Assembly (NCBI RefSeq): GCF_964275005.1
Contig: NC_092701.1
Span: 34,288,520 to 34,352,519 of the forward strand
DNA length: 64,000 nucleotides
Direction of reading: 5' to 3'
Source: Diadema setosum
Lineage: Eukaryota > Echinodermata > Echinoidea > Diadematoida > Diadematidae
Shown here: positions 1 to 13,365 of the stretch, in pieces
Layout: each line of letters begins with the position of its first letter
Position numbering within the stretch: the stretch's first letter is position 1
The notes under the pieces: model-generated
The model's input: only the letters and a program-made list of their open reading frames with translations
The model's database searches: none
Told to the model about the DNA's origin: nothing
Program-made: the position numbers and the translations under genes

Positions 1-477
1 ACCATTTTGGAGCCTACGAGAACCATTTGAGAACCTTTTTTTCTTAGAGTGTAAACGTTGCGAACATACTGTTAGGGATGAATTGAAAGTGACAGAAAGG
101 TCGTCAGGAAAGAAATACATCCATTACAATTAAGATAATTAAATGAGACTTTGAAATGAGAACGAAATTGTATCATCCAATAGTATGACAATGAAAAAAA
201 AGGCCCGTATAGAGAAGTTTGTTGATTGAATTCGAACATTGTTTTCCTACAAATGAAACTGAATCTGGTATTTGACACAAATTTTGAACGTCTATCCAAA
301 TGGCGGGAAAATGAATGCCAACTTTGAGACGTTAAATTGAATTAATTTCTCTCTAAATTTAATGAAAGAAATTCTAAAGGAATGACATGAAATGAAATTG
401 AATACTCAAAGAACTAGAGGGGCCGTCAAAGGCGGCAGACCCACGCCTTAGCGGCGCTACAGAGTAGTTGCAATACT

Positions 478-1056
478 ATACTGTGGAGTCAAAACTACAA
501 GGTCACATAGAATTTCTTACGTCACTTCAGCCAAAACACTCTACAGTGAAAAAGAGTGCGAAGCGATGATCTTAACATATATGGTGATGTGTCCAAATTT
601 CGCCCAAGACTTCAAATTTCGCCCAGTGAGATAGTGCACTACGAAATGGAAGCATACTCACTGCAGTGTGACTGGGACTGAGCAATTTTTCTCCGTGATT
701 GAGCAATGTTCCTCCTCTCTCCCCGACGGAAAAAAGAAAAGAATCATCATTAATATGAAAAATCACCAAATACAGGCCATTTGTGACCATAAATTCAGAA
801 GGACCAGTCCCTAAAATAAACGTAAATTTCGGAATTCTTACGAACATTGAGCAGCGAAGTCCGTCTTCTGGGAGTTCTGTTTTCGTATCAAAGACCGTAA
901 AAGCGCACGTACGCATAGCGCACTGCGTGCGCTTATACTCTTTATTGTTTCGTTTTGCAGTGGAAAATGTGCAAAGTAACGGGAAAATGTTCGGAGTGGT
1001 CACCCTATCATACTACACTATGGGGTCAAAACTATAAGGTCACACAGAATTTGCAA
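478..1056. repeat. Direct repeat pair about 540 bp apart
   Basis: About 37 bases at 481-519 (sharing GTCAAAACTA and AAGGTCACA) recur with a few changes at 1017-1053. The sequence between has no recognised gene. It may be an old insertion flanked by duplicated target or two copies of a short dispersed repeat; the sequence does not decide. Confidence 0.5.
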
Positions 1057-1552
1057 GGGTCAACCGATTATCACTAAAATCTAATCGATTCTTTCCTGTC
1101 ACTATCCAAACATTCCATGAACATTTGGTGCAAATCCGTTCACCCGTTATCTTGTTATCTTGTACACAAATAAACAAACAAACAAACATATGGAACCCTT
1201 TACATAACCCCCTGCAGATTTTCGTGGACGTTGGTAATTAAAATGAACCGTGAGAGTATAGAGCAGTGACCGAAATCGCTTGAATTGAACGCCTTTTAAT
1301 TGATTCGAATGCAAATCTGATGAAATTGGGCGGGAAAACCTATTTATTATTATTATCATCATATACCTATTATCCTCATCGTCATCTTCAGCAGTTTCAC
1401 CTCGTCTTTATTTCCATACTTCTGAGCCCCAGATACTGTTATTTTCTTCTGCCTCTATAATGGGACGGTGTCATGAATTATTTCTCAATAGACGTGCACA
1501 CGGGGATAGAGTAAATGCATAAACCTTACTGTTATTGTTATCATTACTATAG

Positions 1553-1727
1553 TAAGCAAATAATCAACGTTGGTGAAGGTGATGGGACAAACTACCACTT
1601 CCGAGGCGATCTGGATGTAGCTATCTTTCCGAAGCGCAGGTGAGGAAAGATAGCGTACACATTCAGATCGCCGAGGAAGTGATAGTTTGTCTCATTGCCT
1701 GAAACTAAAAGTTGATTATTTGCTTTA
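1553..1727. repeat. Fold-back (MITE-like) element, 175 bp
   Basis: Nearly the whole segment is one inverted repeat. The ends TAAGCAAATAATCAAC and GTTGATTATTTGCTTTA are complementary, and inside them ACAAACTA(C/T)CACTTCC and GGCGATCTG are mirrored around a centre near 1635. TA lies at both outer edges, fitting a TA target duplication, but that is too short to prove. No coding capacity. Confidence 0.75.
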
Positions 1728-1887
1728 TATTCCACATCTAGGGTCCTATATTCCCATTTCATTCCACATCTGACACAGTTTTAGCTGTCTTAGGGTATCC
1801 TCAGGGGTCAGGCTACGTAGTTTACTTTATGACGTATGCGCGTAGATGACAAAACAACAAATTTGCTCCGCGCCCCGCGCGTGGCAA

Positions 1888-1979
1888 CGAAATAAAAGTG
1901 CGTTGCACTGTGGTCTATCACTTGACCCAGGTCAAATGATAGACCACAGTGCAACCGAGTGCAACGCACTTTCATTTCG
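1888..1979. repeat. Long hairpin, about 92 bp
   Basis: The arms CGAAATAAAAGTGCG plus GTTGCACTGTGGTCTATCA are mirrored on the right by TGATAGACCACAGTGCAAC and CGCACTTTCATTTCG, around a 16-base centre that is itself nearly palindromic (TTGACC...GGTCAA). No ORF. Probably a short fold-back transposon remnant. Confidence 0.7.
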
Positions 1980-2336
1980 CGCGTACTCAAAATTGTAAGT
2001 TATATCACGCGTTAGGACTGTGTGGACTAAGAGATCAGCGAAACAATGACTGTCATCATAGAGTGTAACGAACTTTTCTTCTCACGTGATGTGATGGGCA
2101 AAACTACGCTTTATCATGTGATCAGCTCTTCACCAATCCTATAGCAAGATTCTTAGTATGTGGAATATAATATCACTTAACACTTGTCGTATAATCTTGA
2201 AACCAACATAGTAAGCGAGCGCCTTAGTCATTGAAGGGCGCAACAGCATTTGGGCTTTAAACAGCTTTGCACAAGACTGAACCGTTCGGTTTCCATATCA
2301 CTGAATACTTACATTTCTTACTGTTTTGATTTAAAA

Positions 2337-2960
2337 CTTTCTCAAAATTCCACCGAGAGAGTGCACCAGACTGTTAAATTTCAATTCTAAAAATTCAAAT
2401 AATCCTTCGAGAAGGGTGAAATCATTTCACAAATCCCCTTCCCCTCCCCCTCCGCTAGTTCCACTGTCATAAAGTAATTAAAACGCAAAAAAACAGATAC
2501 GCAAAAATTTATTTAAGTCAATCATGTTTGAATATCATCATTAGTTGCTTCTTAAGCTGTTAAATATGAATTGTTCTTAATGTCCCCTGCAAATATGCTC
2601 CAGATTGTTGAGTTTTCAGTTCTATGACGTATGAAAAGGCGCCGACACTACCACATTCACGTTGCCTTGAATGTTCATTTTCTTACTATTCGATTGACAA
2701 AATTCCAAATCTCCCCCAAAAAGTGTGCACCAAATCGTGGAATTTCAGACTTTTTCAGAAATTTCAGAAATGCAAACGTTCCACGTCTTCCCCTTTGGTC
2801 CACCTCCCGTAGCCTTGTAGTACAAAATGAAGACCCACACATGGATTGCAGTGATAGGCCATGTCCTTGAATAGTATTTTTCCCTACTTGATAACAATTT
2901 TTCCAAATATTCCCTCCAAAGTGTGCACCAGATCATTAAATTTCAGTGCTGACGATGCTA
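2337..2960 (+). repeat. Divergent tandem repeat, about four units
   Basis: A motif of the form TGTGCACCAGATCNTNNAATTTCAG, in varied versions, occurs near 2365, 2597, 2722 and 2919, each time after a CCAAA or CTCC-rich lead. Spacing is irregular (about 125 to 230 bases). It looks like a decayed tandem repeat or nested copies of one dispersed repeat. Confidence 0.5.
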
Positions 2961-3116
2961 GTCCGAAAGGGGGATACCCCCCTCATGGACCCTCCCCGTT
3001 CGGTCTTTTCGCTCCCTGGCTTGAGTGTTCCCCACAAAATGATGAATTCATAAATTCTCCCCCTCTCCCCGAAATTGGATCTCCACTTTTCCTATACATA
3101 CGTATGCACATTTTTG

Positions 3117-3169
3117 CGTGTGTGTATGTGTATGTGTGTGTGTGTGTGTGTGTGCGTGTGCGTGTGTGT
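3117..3169. repeat. GT microsatellite
   Basis: Dinucleotide GT run broken by a few TA and GC steps. A second, shorter GT run starts in the donor of the first recognised exon at 3484. Confidence 0.9.
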
Positions 3170-3411
3170 CGTTCATTATTTGAGCAAAGATTGCGATCGC
3201 GTCTTTTGGCCGCAAATCATACCCCCAGGTCTGAGGACCTGTCTACACCGTTGTATAACAGTAAACCGTAGTTATCGGTTCAGATGATTTTGGCCTCGAA
3301 ATTGTGCCTAATAATGTAATGGCTATCTAGCTACATAATATACCTTTTTATAAAATTCTTTGAACATGTTATGGAAATATATTTGACTGCATCTCTGTTT
3401 TTATTATCCAG

Positions 3412-3483
3412 AGAGTGTTATCATCACCATACCAACTGGATCATCCAAGGTAACCGTGACTGGATATGATAATTCCTTTATCG
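3412..3483 (+). CDS. Exon: spacer-like domain, first part
   Basis: Acceptor TTATCCAG and donor GTGAGTG flank 72 bases that enter in phase 1 (two bases complete a split codon) and leave in phase 1. The translation starts with V-I-I-T-I-P-T-G-S-S, the pattern that opens the beta-rich ADAMTS spacer domain. At least one earlier exon is required. Confidence 0.7.
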
Positions 3484-6400
3484 GTGAGTGTGTGTGTGTG
3501 TGTGTGTGTTTTTTAATGATGTAATAGTACCAATTATTCCAATCAACAAGGATCACGTATATCAACATACGCACTTTATTAAGCTGTTTTTGTTTCCATG
3601 TTAATCTTGTTAGTGCATTATTCTATGTCCTTCTTCTTCCCAACAGGCCTAAAAGTCAATGGGACCTTTATTTTTGGACATGACGCCACAACTGGTACTC
3701 GGACAAGAACGGGATTATACTCTGCGGGTAGTATGTCTGTGTTCTACCATCGGTTTGGGTCATTGCTCGTTGTCAACTCAGTGATCCAGTCACTAACCGA
3801 ACCAACAAGCGAAGAGCTCGAAATTATTCTTTACCATGAACAAGCTACTGTGAACGTCGATTATAACTACTGTACAGCTCTGACAAGCACTCAGGGATCG
3901 ATTTCCACCGTCAGTCCTATTGTATCACCTTCAACATCCATGGCGATGTCGTCTGTAGCATCTAGCCATGTCATGATGCCTTCTCCGTCATCGGTTGCCC
4001 CCGAGATGTCTTCAAGTTTCCAGGAGCGGCCAGTTTCATCTGTTGTGTTTTCGCCATCTCCCTCACCGATGACTCGGGTCGTTTCAAGTTCAATTATGTT
4101 GGTTACATCATCTTCTGTTCCTGTGGCACAATCCTCAAGCAATGTTGGTGTAAGTTCCATTGTGACCACCACGCGAGCTCTTTCAGAAGTTCAAATGTCA
4201 TCAACCCATCAATTACCTGGCCCATCTCTGACTCCAATACCGTCTTTGGCATCAACAGTACGATCGTCTACCCTTCACTCGTCAAGTTCTCCTATCGTAG
4301 TCTCACTTCACCCCTCGCAAATAGTCTTTGTCTTGTCAACTACGGAAGTTTTAAGTTCTTCCTTATCACCGTCGCCATTGCCCATGTCAAAAGTACAAGC
4401 GCAGTCAGTTGACATGCTATCGAGTGTCCCTATGGTAACGACAGCTTCGCCGTTGTCAACACCAACACCTCCAGCAAGAACTGAAGCTGCAACAGGTGCG
4501 TTCCCTTCATGTCGTTTAAAATTTAAGCAAACAATGCTGTTTGAGTTTACCATGAAGATAGAATAACTTGCATGATTTTAGCTCGTCTGTACTGAGGCAT
4601 TATACAAGAAAAAATACAGGTTGCCTTACATATTCATATCGGTATATAATAGTTACAAAATGATGGGTTTGACCACGAGACAAGTTGCCTCCATTCTTGT
4701 TAAGTTGTGTTATTTGCGATCAAATCTGCTAAAGTGCAAAGAAAATTATTAGAAAATGAACGATATCTTAACTTAAAATAAGTTCTTTGCAATGTTACAA
4801 CAGAGGTATCACTGGAATTTTTTTTTTTTTTTATTTAGGGTAGTGTTTTCTGATGATGCACGTAAAGTATTTCAAAACTGCGCTTAACCCATTTCAAACC
4901 AAACTCTTCAAAAGGTCTCTGTGTTGTTTGTGAGTAGTCAGCTCTGTTAACGATTTGCACATCCACTTGCATAAGTTACACTTGTGATTGTCTGAACTCT
5001 TATGTTGGCACAAACTGTGATCTTAGTGAGACAGTGTTTCTCTTTATAATCTTGAGCAACAGAACATTTCAGCAAACGTTTCAAAAGTCTATCTTACGAA
5101 CCTGAATCAAATATTAACTTGGAATGTTTATCTATTTGTTATTCAAAAACAAGAACAGTATGTGAAAGACTATGAATAGTTAGCATGAGCAACCAGACCC
5201 TTACACATTTGCAACTACTTTGCAGAAATTGATGCGTGCATCTCTTCACCCTGTCAAAATGGCGGCGCGTGTAGTTCCAGTCGGGGTGTTCACATCTGTG
5301 AATGTCCTGAGACACACGATGGACGTAACTGTGAGACAGGTGAGTCTGCACCACTGGGTTACGAACTATATGTGCTATGAGTATTCTAAAAACTGTGTTT
5401 CTTAAAAGCAAACTCAAGGACGTTTTGCCTGTTTTGTTTTTGTTTGTTTTTTAATCATAAATAGTCACGTCAACAGATAGAGGTGAGTTTAAACAGGGAG
5501 GTGCTAGAGAAGGAGAGACAACTACTGCTCTCCTTTGAAGTCATGCGCGGCGCCGCCGAGAAGTTATGCGTTCAACTACAGGTGTTACCCATGTGCTTTG
5601 ACAAAAGAGAGCATCAATAATCGGGACTAGCGCTCTCACATCTAGAAATACTTGCCCCTACTGCAATTCGCTCTCTCTTTCAATGTGATGGCAACAATGA
5701 ATTTGTGTAACTTGAATTGGAGCAGCGAACCAAAATGCAGTGTAAAACTAACAATTTTAACAGCAAATAGTTTAAAAGCACGCTGGAATACGCTTTAGCG
5801 GAGTACGGTATTTGAAAGATCAAAATATCTCAGAATAAAAGATTAAAAAACTAACACGCACAAATATGCGCATTATAGAAAAATAGTAGGATTTTAAGAG
5901 GGCCTAATTTTCATTTCATTTTGATTTGCGCATTACGAAGAAACTAGAAATACATGTTTATAATATTGAATTCTTTCCTAAACTATTCTAAATCAATTCT
6001 AGTATTTCATTTAAAATTTTACGGTGAAATAAAACTTGTAATTCAACGAAAGGTGAAATGCGTTCTTCGTCTCCGAACTTCGTCTTGCAAACCAGAGCGG
6101 TGCCGAGCATGACTTCAAAGCGTAATGGAATGCTAGACATCCCATTGTAACGCCTTGAACCCAAACATGTGTTTGCATGAATTACGAAGAGTTGCCACTC
6201 CATCTCTGTAACACCTCCCTGGTTTAAACAGACTCTGTGCACAGTCTGTCTGCATGTTGTAATTTTTTGTACCCAGTTTTACATGTGGCTTAAAAAGTGC
6301 TCACAACAGCTCACTGGCTGTTCAAATATGCTTGAAGATAATGAAAAAGTTTAAACACGTTACACACTAGAGAACTATATCTTTGAGTAACATTCTTTGA

Positions 6401-9400
6401 CACCCACCCAAATAGTCCATGGGCCAGGCCAGATATAACCCTTGTATATTCCCTTTGCTGCCTTCAATAAAAACTAAGCGCACCGCGTTTACAACAGAAC
6501 ACATGTGAACATACAGAAGACAGTGCTCTTCTTTGTATAGCGCTTGGTCTCGATTCAGAAGTACAGGGATATAACAACGAGACCAAATTGGTTTAAAATT
6601 CATTTACTATGACTAAGCTACTCATCTGGAAATGCTATCATAGCAGCATATCTATGCCCGACAAACAAAATGACACCAAAAAGGTTTTGCCACCTCGGAT
6701 GGTACCAACAACTCATTTTTTCGGCTCTTGGCCCATGGACTAAAAGTTATTCAGTTGGAGGCAATTTCCTTTACAAACGTTATACGGAACCTAAAGGAGC
6801 GACCTTTGCGTAACCTAAAAGCTCCACCTGTCCTGTCCCTATAATAAGCCGGGAAATATGCAATCACCAGGAAATGTGCAAATAGGGGGAAAAGTGCAAA
6901 CGACGAAATTGTGCAAACGATGGGAAATGTATATAAACGTCTAGTCGCGAAATGTGTAAATCTGTAAAATTGCATCAACGCGATATGTTTAAACATAACG
7001 CTTGGAAGCAAAAGATTAAAGAAATAGACATAGTCAAAACCTTACATAATTATACAACCAAGCGCATATACTCACGCGCGCATGCACATCATACACACAC
7101 GCAGACACACAGACACGCAGACGCAGACGCACACACACACACACACATGCATACGGACATAGACACATCTGTCTTTAGAAGATCCATAATGATAAATAAT
7201 GCGTTTCATTAACATGTTACAATATACACTACTGCCAAATAAACTTACTAAAACATTAATCTAATCTGCCTTTTGAATGTTGACAGTGATGGACATAGGC
7301 CCTATGTACTTTCTGATTATACAATTTGTCCCCAACGTCCTCCACAGGTAAAGGTGTCACATCATTATCATGATTATACTGCTTGGTTTCACCCCTGACA
7401 TAGGTATCAGCTTCTGAGATAAGGACAAAGTAAAACTGGAGGGGGAACTTAAAGGGCGGGTCTTTTAATTTTATAATGCATGATCATATGAAAATACTGT
7501 GTCAATACTATTAGAAATCGCATATACTTTTCTTCAAAGAGATCTGTGAACTTCAAAAAACTCAGTTGAAATCGCCTAAATCGCTCATTTTTCGGGTAGT
7601 CGGGAACGCCCCCAGAAAAAGCAAGGACCGGTCACGTGCCTTGTCAGGTGACACTGTGACGCACCAACAGGAACTCATAGTGCGACTGTCTCGCCTAAAC
7701 TGTACTTCACAGTGCAGGGATCTTGTGTACCGGGGTATTTGTAGGAAAGTTGGAGAAAGTATTTCAAGAAAATGCCGAGGAAGTGTGCCGTCATCACCGC
7801 AGCAAAGACACAAAAGATGGGGTGTAAGTCTGCACAACTTCCCTAAAGATGACGCTACTCGAAAAAAATTGGGTTCGTCGAGAATCATTTGCTGACGCGA
7901 GCCCAGTGCAGTGGCCGGGATAGATGGTCCCTTCTACTACGATGTACATTTAATACTACGCACTAGGTTGTACAGCCTCGTATGGAGTGATCGCTTGTAG
8001 TGGAGCTAAGTAGTGCTGTATACTCGGCTAGGATTTGCGCCCAAAAAGAGGATCCTGCAGCCCATAGCTGTCCCTGTTATCAAGCTGGGAAATGGAAGCC
8101 AAACTCATCGTCAGAGAGCTGAAAAACAAAGCGGATCAGCAGTTCTGAAGCTGGATCAGAGAAAGCGGGTATGTTTTGCCACTGTGTAGACGACTCTTAT
8201 TGTACAGTAGCTATCGTACATGTACCGTAACTATACACAGCCCAGTCGCTGTATAATCGCGACAGGGTTCGCACGGCGTCTGGTCGGCCTATAATTGCTG
8301 TATCACTACTAACAGTTTCACGGTTTCGATACTAGGTTGATAAGCTCCGTCTGTAGCGTTTTGAGTGGAACATCACTCAATGTCAGTAAAATTAAGATCA
8401 TGGAGGGATTTTAATGTACTAGTAGTCAAGTTGTGTGCTCATTAAATCGTACTATACTATGAAGTGAACACCTCTAACGTTACATTACTAGACCTAAAAT
8501 TTATCGAAGATTAGTAAGACATTCACTACGCAACACAGTTACATCGGTACCTGCGTGTAGCTATTGATTCTAGATACCACGTAGTACTTGTATGGGCATA
8601 TGGGGTCAACAGTTACCAACTGAGACCGCGTACCAGCCAGCCAGCCGGGCTGGCTGGCTCTGTATATTTTCATCGCTGCTACATTAGAAGGCTTATCAAT
8701 CATACATATTCAGTAACAGTTAATTCTATGACTCTGACTTTGCTTCCCCATTGAGCTCTAAAACTTGTAGCCGAATGGTTGGATGGTGTGTTCCAAAACA
8801 TATTATTAGATTGAATTGATCCAGGACTGGCCATTATTGTTTGTCTTCACTTGCCCATTAGGCAAGTGAAATCTTCAATGTCCATTTTTTTTTCTTGCCC
8901 CAAAATGTTGCCTATATTAGTTGACTAATGTAATGCGATTACATATTTTACATGTGGAAAAAAAAAAGTCACTTTCCTATCAGACAAGGAACTTTCTGCA
9001 GTCAGTTATTTTCAGTTGTCATCATTACAATTTCACTTGCCCTGGTTATGTGGGGAAGTACCGGTACTAATGGCAGTCATTATTTGTGATTACCGGTATT
9101 TGTTTTTCCCAAGAGTTCCTACATGCATCTAGTTAACCACATTCTTGCAGGCCTACATAGACAATTTTAAAAAAAAATTCAATTCCTCTCTGTGCCATTA
9201 TTACATGTACTTACAGGGTTCATCTGGCAGCATTGCACTACAGTGTACTACACAAATTCTGACAGGCAGTGAGCTCGATAAGAGGTGCAACAGATGATCT
9301 GCTCTACCGGCTTGTGAAGACGAACAATCCTGGCTCTTCTAGCGTGAAGGTTCGTAAAGAACAGCGTAGATATTTTATGCAATATTGGAAGAAAATGAAT

Positions 9401-12400
9401 TCACAGTACTCAGAGGAAAATATTAGAATGGCACAATTTGTCAACTACACGTTTTATTATTTGTTTGTCTCTGTAGAAGCATGGCTTTCTTGACCACTGA
9501 GTACACATAGAATGATCAATTTTAAAAGGTCTAGATATACATTTTCTCTTTTTTGGGGGGTGGGGGGGGGCAGGTCTTATGCCTGTTCCACTAATCAGAA
9601 GTCATAGAAGGGAGGCAGTCAGTTGTCCATTCTGAAGACCAACACTCCACCTGCCATGACCAATGGCTACTTATGCATTCTCAAGTCAAGTCTTTGCATT
9701 GAGGAGGGCAAACCCCAATTTTTATATGAATTTGCAAAGATTTTTGATGTCATTATCAAAGTGGTGGTGTCTGTTCATGACACCTCAAGAAATGTGTTGC
9801 TAAAAACCAGTGCAAACAACTTAATTCCATCTATTTTGTGTGTCCCTTTGTTTCTTTCTGTTGAATTTTCTACAGCACAGGTTGATGATGTCCTTTCTGC
9901 TCTTGTGGAGTACAATGACAAAACTCCTGCACCCTGCCAGCCTTCAACGCCTCCCCTTGTGAATGCCTTTGAGTATCATCCAAAGGAGGAAGTTATTGAA
10001 CATCAAAGGAGACAATTTGCACAGTCTGACAAATGATCTGATGAGTTCAGGAATCCTTGCAATTGAGATTGAAGTTCATACAATGTATTCAATACATGAT
10101 ACTGTGCAAATAGTGTTTAATTGTTGCAGAATGATGTTTCAGAAGACTATTTTCATCTGTTCTTCTGTCAGATGGTAGATACAAACACTCAAAATTTTGT
10201 TACACATACCCTGCATTCTTATACCTTCTATTCATGAGTGATCATTTAAAGACAAGATAAGATCACTGTGGTTACTGTTGTATTGTGTCTGTATAACGTG
10301 TATGTTGCATTTCATCACAAACAATATGATGCCAACTTGATATAGTGTTTCAAAGATCATTTATTTGCCAGTTGAATATTGTCCTTTTGATAGCAAAATC
10401 ACAATTCATTTACAATACAACAGTCATGTGGATACAAAAGGAAAACTGTATTTTTTTTTTTGTTGTTGATGTTTGAAGCATACATGGCCATTTTTATGGA
10501 CAGATGAGCTTGCATGCTAACACAATTCTCTAGAGATATTCAGTGTTGTAATGGTAAGTTTAGAAGATTTCTACATGAATGCTGTCCCACACTATGATTT
10601 TACCATTGAATGTTTGCTGTTAAGATTAGAGCTCACTCTTATGATCAAATATTAATATCTTTGACAAGGTAATTTAGAATAAAATGTGTATGCATTATAG
10701 AACACAACACACTCAAAAAGAGATGGAGAAAAAAATTGTAGTTTTGGGAAGGAATGCAATAATTTACTCTTGGTATATGATTCACAAATTTATGAAAAAG
10801 GAGCACAAGATGTGTGTCTGTAAAGCATTAGCATTTTATATAATCTTCATCTGACATGTTGAAGCAGACTGGGGCCCTGTTACTCAAGTTCTGAGACTTG
10901 GAATGCCTCCACAGGGGGGGGGGGGGGGACCAAATTCATAATGCAATGCTAAGTCTAGTTGGGGAATTATTCTGTTGATTTTTATAATGGTTCTCCATAC
11001 ATAATCATTGAAGTCAAGCATTAAAAGTTAAATAAGCATTGTTTTTTTATGAATATGGTGTCAGGTCTCTTTATGAAAGAACAGTTGCAAGGTCACTCAG
11101 TTTGAGAAAATTTGGTATGAATTGATCTTGCTATGACTGGGACTCAGACATTCATAATCATTCATATCACATCTGCATGCAGAGGTACTTTTGAAAACGT
11201 GCACACAAGCAAACACCCACATGCACATATGCTCACATATACATTCACACATTTTTACACATTTTAAAATATTGTGTGAAAGATTGAATAACATCACTCA
11301 CCTGTACTGTTTTGTATATTTACACGTGCAATGCATGTATTATGTTATCCTGAATTTGAGTTCTGTAATTTCACTGATAGATTTATGTATGAGAAAAAAA
11401 ATCACAAAGCTTTTGATTTAATGTTACATGAGAATGTCTCATAGTATTGATATGAAATATACAGTATGTACATGTATGTGCAAAAGATAACTCTTCTGGG
11501 CTGATTTGATTTCAAATGTGGATGTCACTCATGCATGCTTGACTGACCAGCTGCCATTGTTCCAGTGGAATAAATCCCATTTTGTTCCAACATTAGGATA
11601 TGGAGATAACACACTGGTAGGGTTTTACAATCTCATTCCTGTATAGTACACTCCCCCATCTTTTCCTCATTCCCTGTGACTAATTTTCTTTAGTCTCTAT
11701 ACACACATCAACACACACACACACACACCCTTTGACATACTACATACATACCCACAAATACTTTCAATCAGGCATCATTGGAACACTCCCACCAATATGC
11801 AAATTGCATACAGCTAGATGTACAATTCCATAGAAATCTTACTTAAATACATTGTATGTGCATATCTATGAGGGGATATATCTATCCATTCCATGAAGGG
11901 GGCATCAGACAAACATAGGGCAAATATATCAATGATATATTTGTCCTATGTGTGTCTGATGTTGGTGTGTGTTTGTGCATGTTTGTATCTGATATGCCAG
12001 GCCTGGATATGCATGAGTGTACTGAGGGTGTGTGTATATATGTATGTTTTTGCATTTTCATGGGTCTGTATGAAGCTAATCCATTTCTTTTTGTATATAA
12101 GGATAAATTTACACTACCGGTACATGTACTGTATTACTACAACTACAAATGTATGTATAGAAAACACAATACACTTTTTTTTCCATTTGCTAACAAAATA
12201 TAATTAGTGTAATCAGCTGGAAGGAATGTTTGACAAATGTATACTGGTTCATGACAGAACATTACTATATGAGCCAGTTACATTCCAGTTCAATGAGTTC
12301 GTAACTAGACTTGGTCCTGTTCTCTAAATAGAGGCTGTGAAGCTATTGCCGGAAAGGCCACAGCATCTTAATTGTATCAGATCATTATCTATTTCTTCTG

Positions 12401-13331
12401 ACCATGACTGACAACATAGCTGTTCAACGTGTCAATTCTACACAATCAAAATTATCTTCAGTTGTATGGTTGTGAAAGTGTGATTTTCCAATTGCTAAAA
12501 CATGCAGTAGGTCTACATTACAAAAGAGAGAGGGAGAGCATAGCAAGAGTAAGAATTGAGACAAGAGTGCATTTGACATGCAGTCGAACCTTGTTATAAT
12601 GAGGTCAATGGGACCATAGATATCACCCCTATATATATTAAGATCTTGTTATTACTACAGTTTGTCATATCAGTGCTTATAATATTGAGGTTCCACTGAA
12701 CATGCATCAATATATTACAACAAAATAATACATGATCATTTGTACAGAGAGGCTGAAGTCCAACAGCATGTTTGCCAGTTGTGTGCCTTGATGAGTGGGT
12801 GTTGGAAGCTGCATATCATCAGTATGACCACATAATGGACAAGGTGTCTGACAAAGTATGCATGTGACTTTTGCAATACTTATCTGATGCATTTCTACAA
12901 CCATGTTCCCGTTAAGCAGATCGCAATGTGACAAGTCACATTCTACACCCAATATCAGTGCTGCATATACAGTCTTATTACAGCCTATGCAAAATGAAAA
13001 CGTGTCACTCTTTCTGATGGATAAGTTTATCACATTTTCCTCACAGCAGACGATGGCAGTAGGACTCTCACATTTTGGCCCACAAATTTCCAGCATCATC
13101 TCACCAGTTGCCGGTGTATGAACATGTCTTGATCACCTGATATAGAAACAAAAGTGAAACGAAATGGAATGCAAAAGGAGTAAAATTTGATAATCCTTTT
13201 ATATGACATCATGTGTTCATCTAGAAATTTATCTTGAGAATAGGATTTAAATTAGACAATGTGAATGGGACCCATGGAGTATGGTAGTCATTACTTTGGG
13301 TACCTGGTACAACTGTATAATGGCAGCATAA

Positions 13332-13365
<34 letters not shown>

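Larger units (their letters stand above)
1..3411. other. Upstream non-coding region with repeats
   Basis: No convincing exon is seen here. The stretch holds dispersed repeats, listed separately: a direct duplication, two fold-back elements, a divergent tandem array and a GT microsatellite. It is probably intron of the membrane-protein gene that follows, because the first recognised exon at its right edge starts inside a codon and so needs upstream exons. A short unrecognised exon cannot be excluded. Confidence 0.5.

Noticed and set aside
3891..4172. Acidic open frame on the minus strand
   Set aside because: It is the antisense of the Ser/Thr-rich mucin exon; strong codon bias on + creates it.
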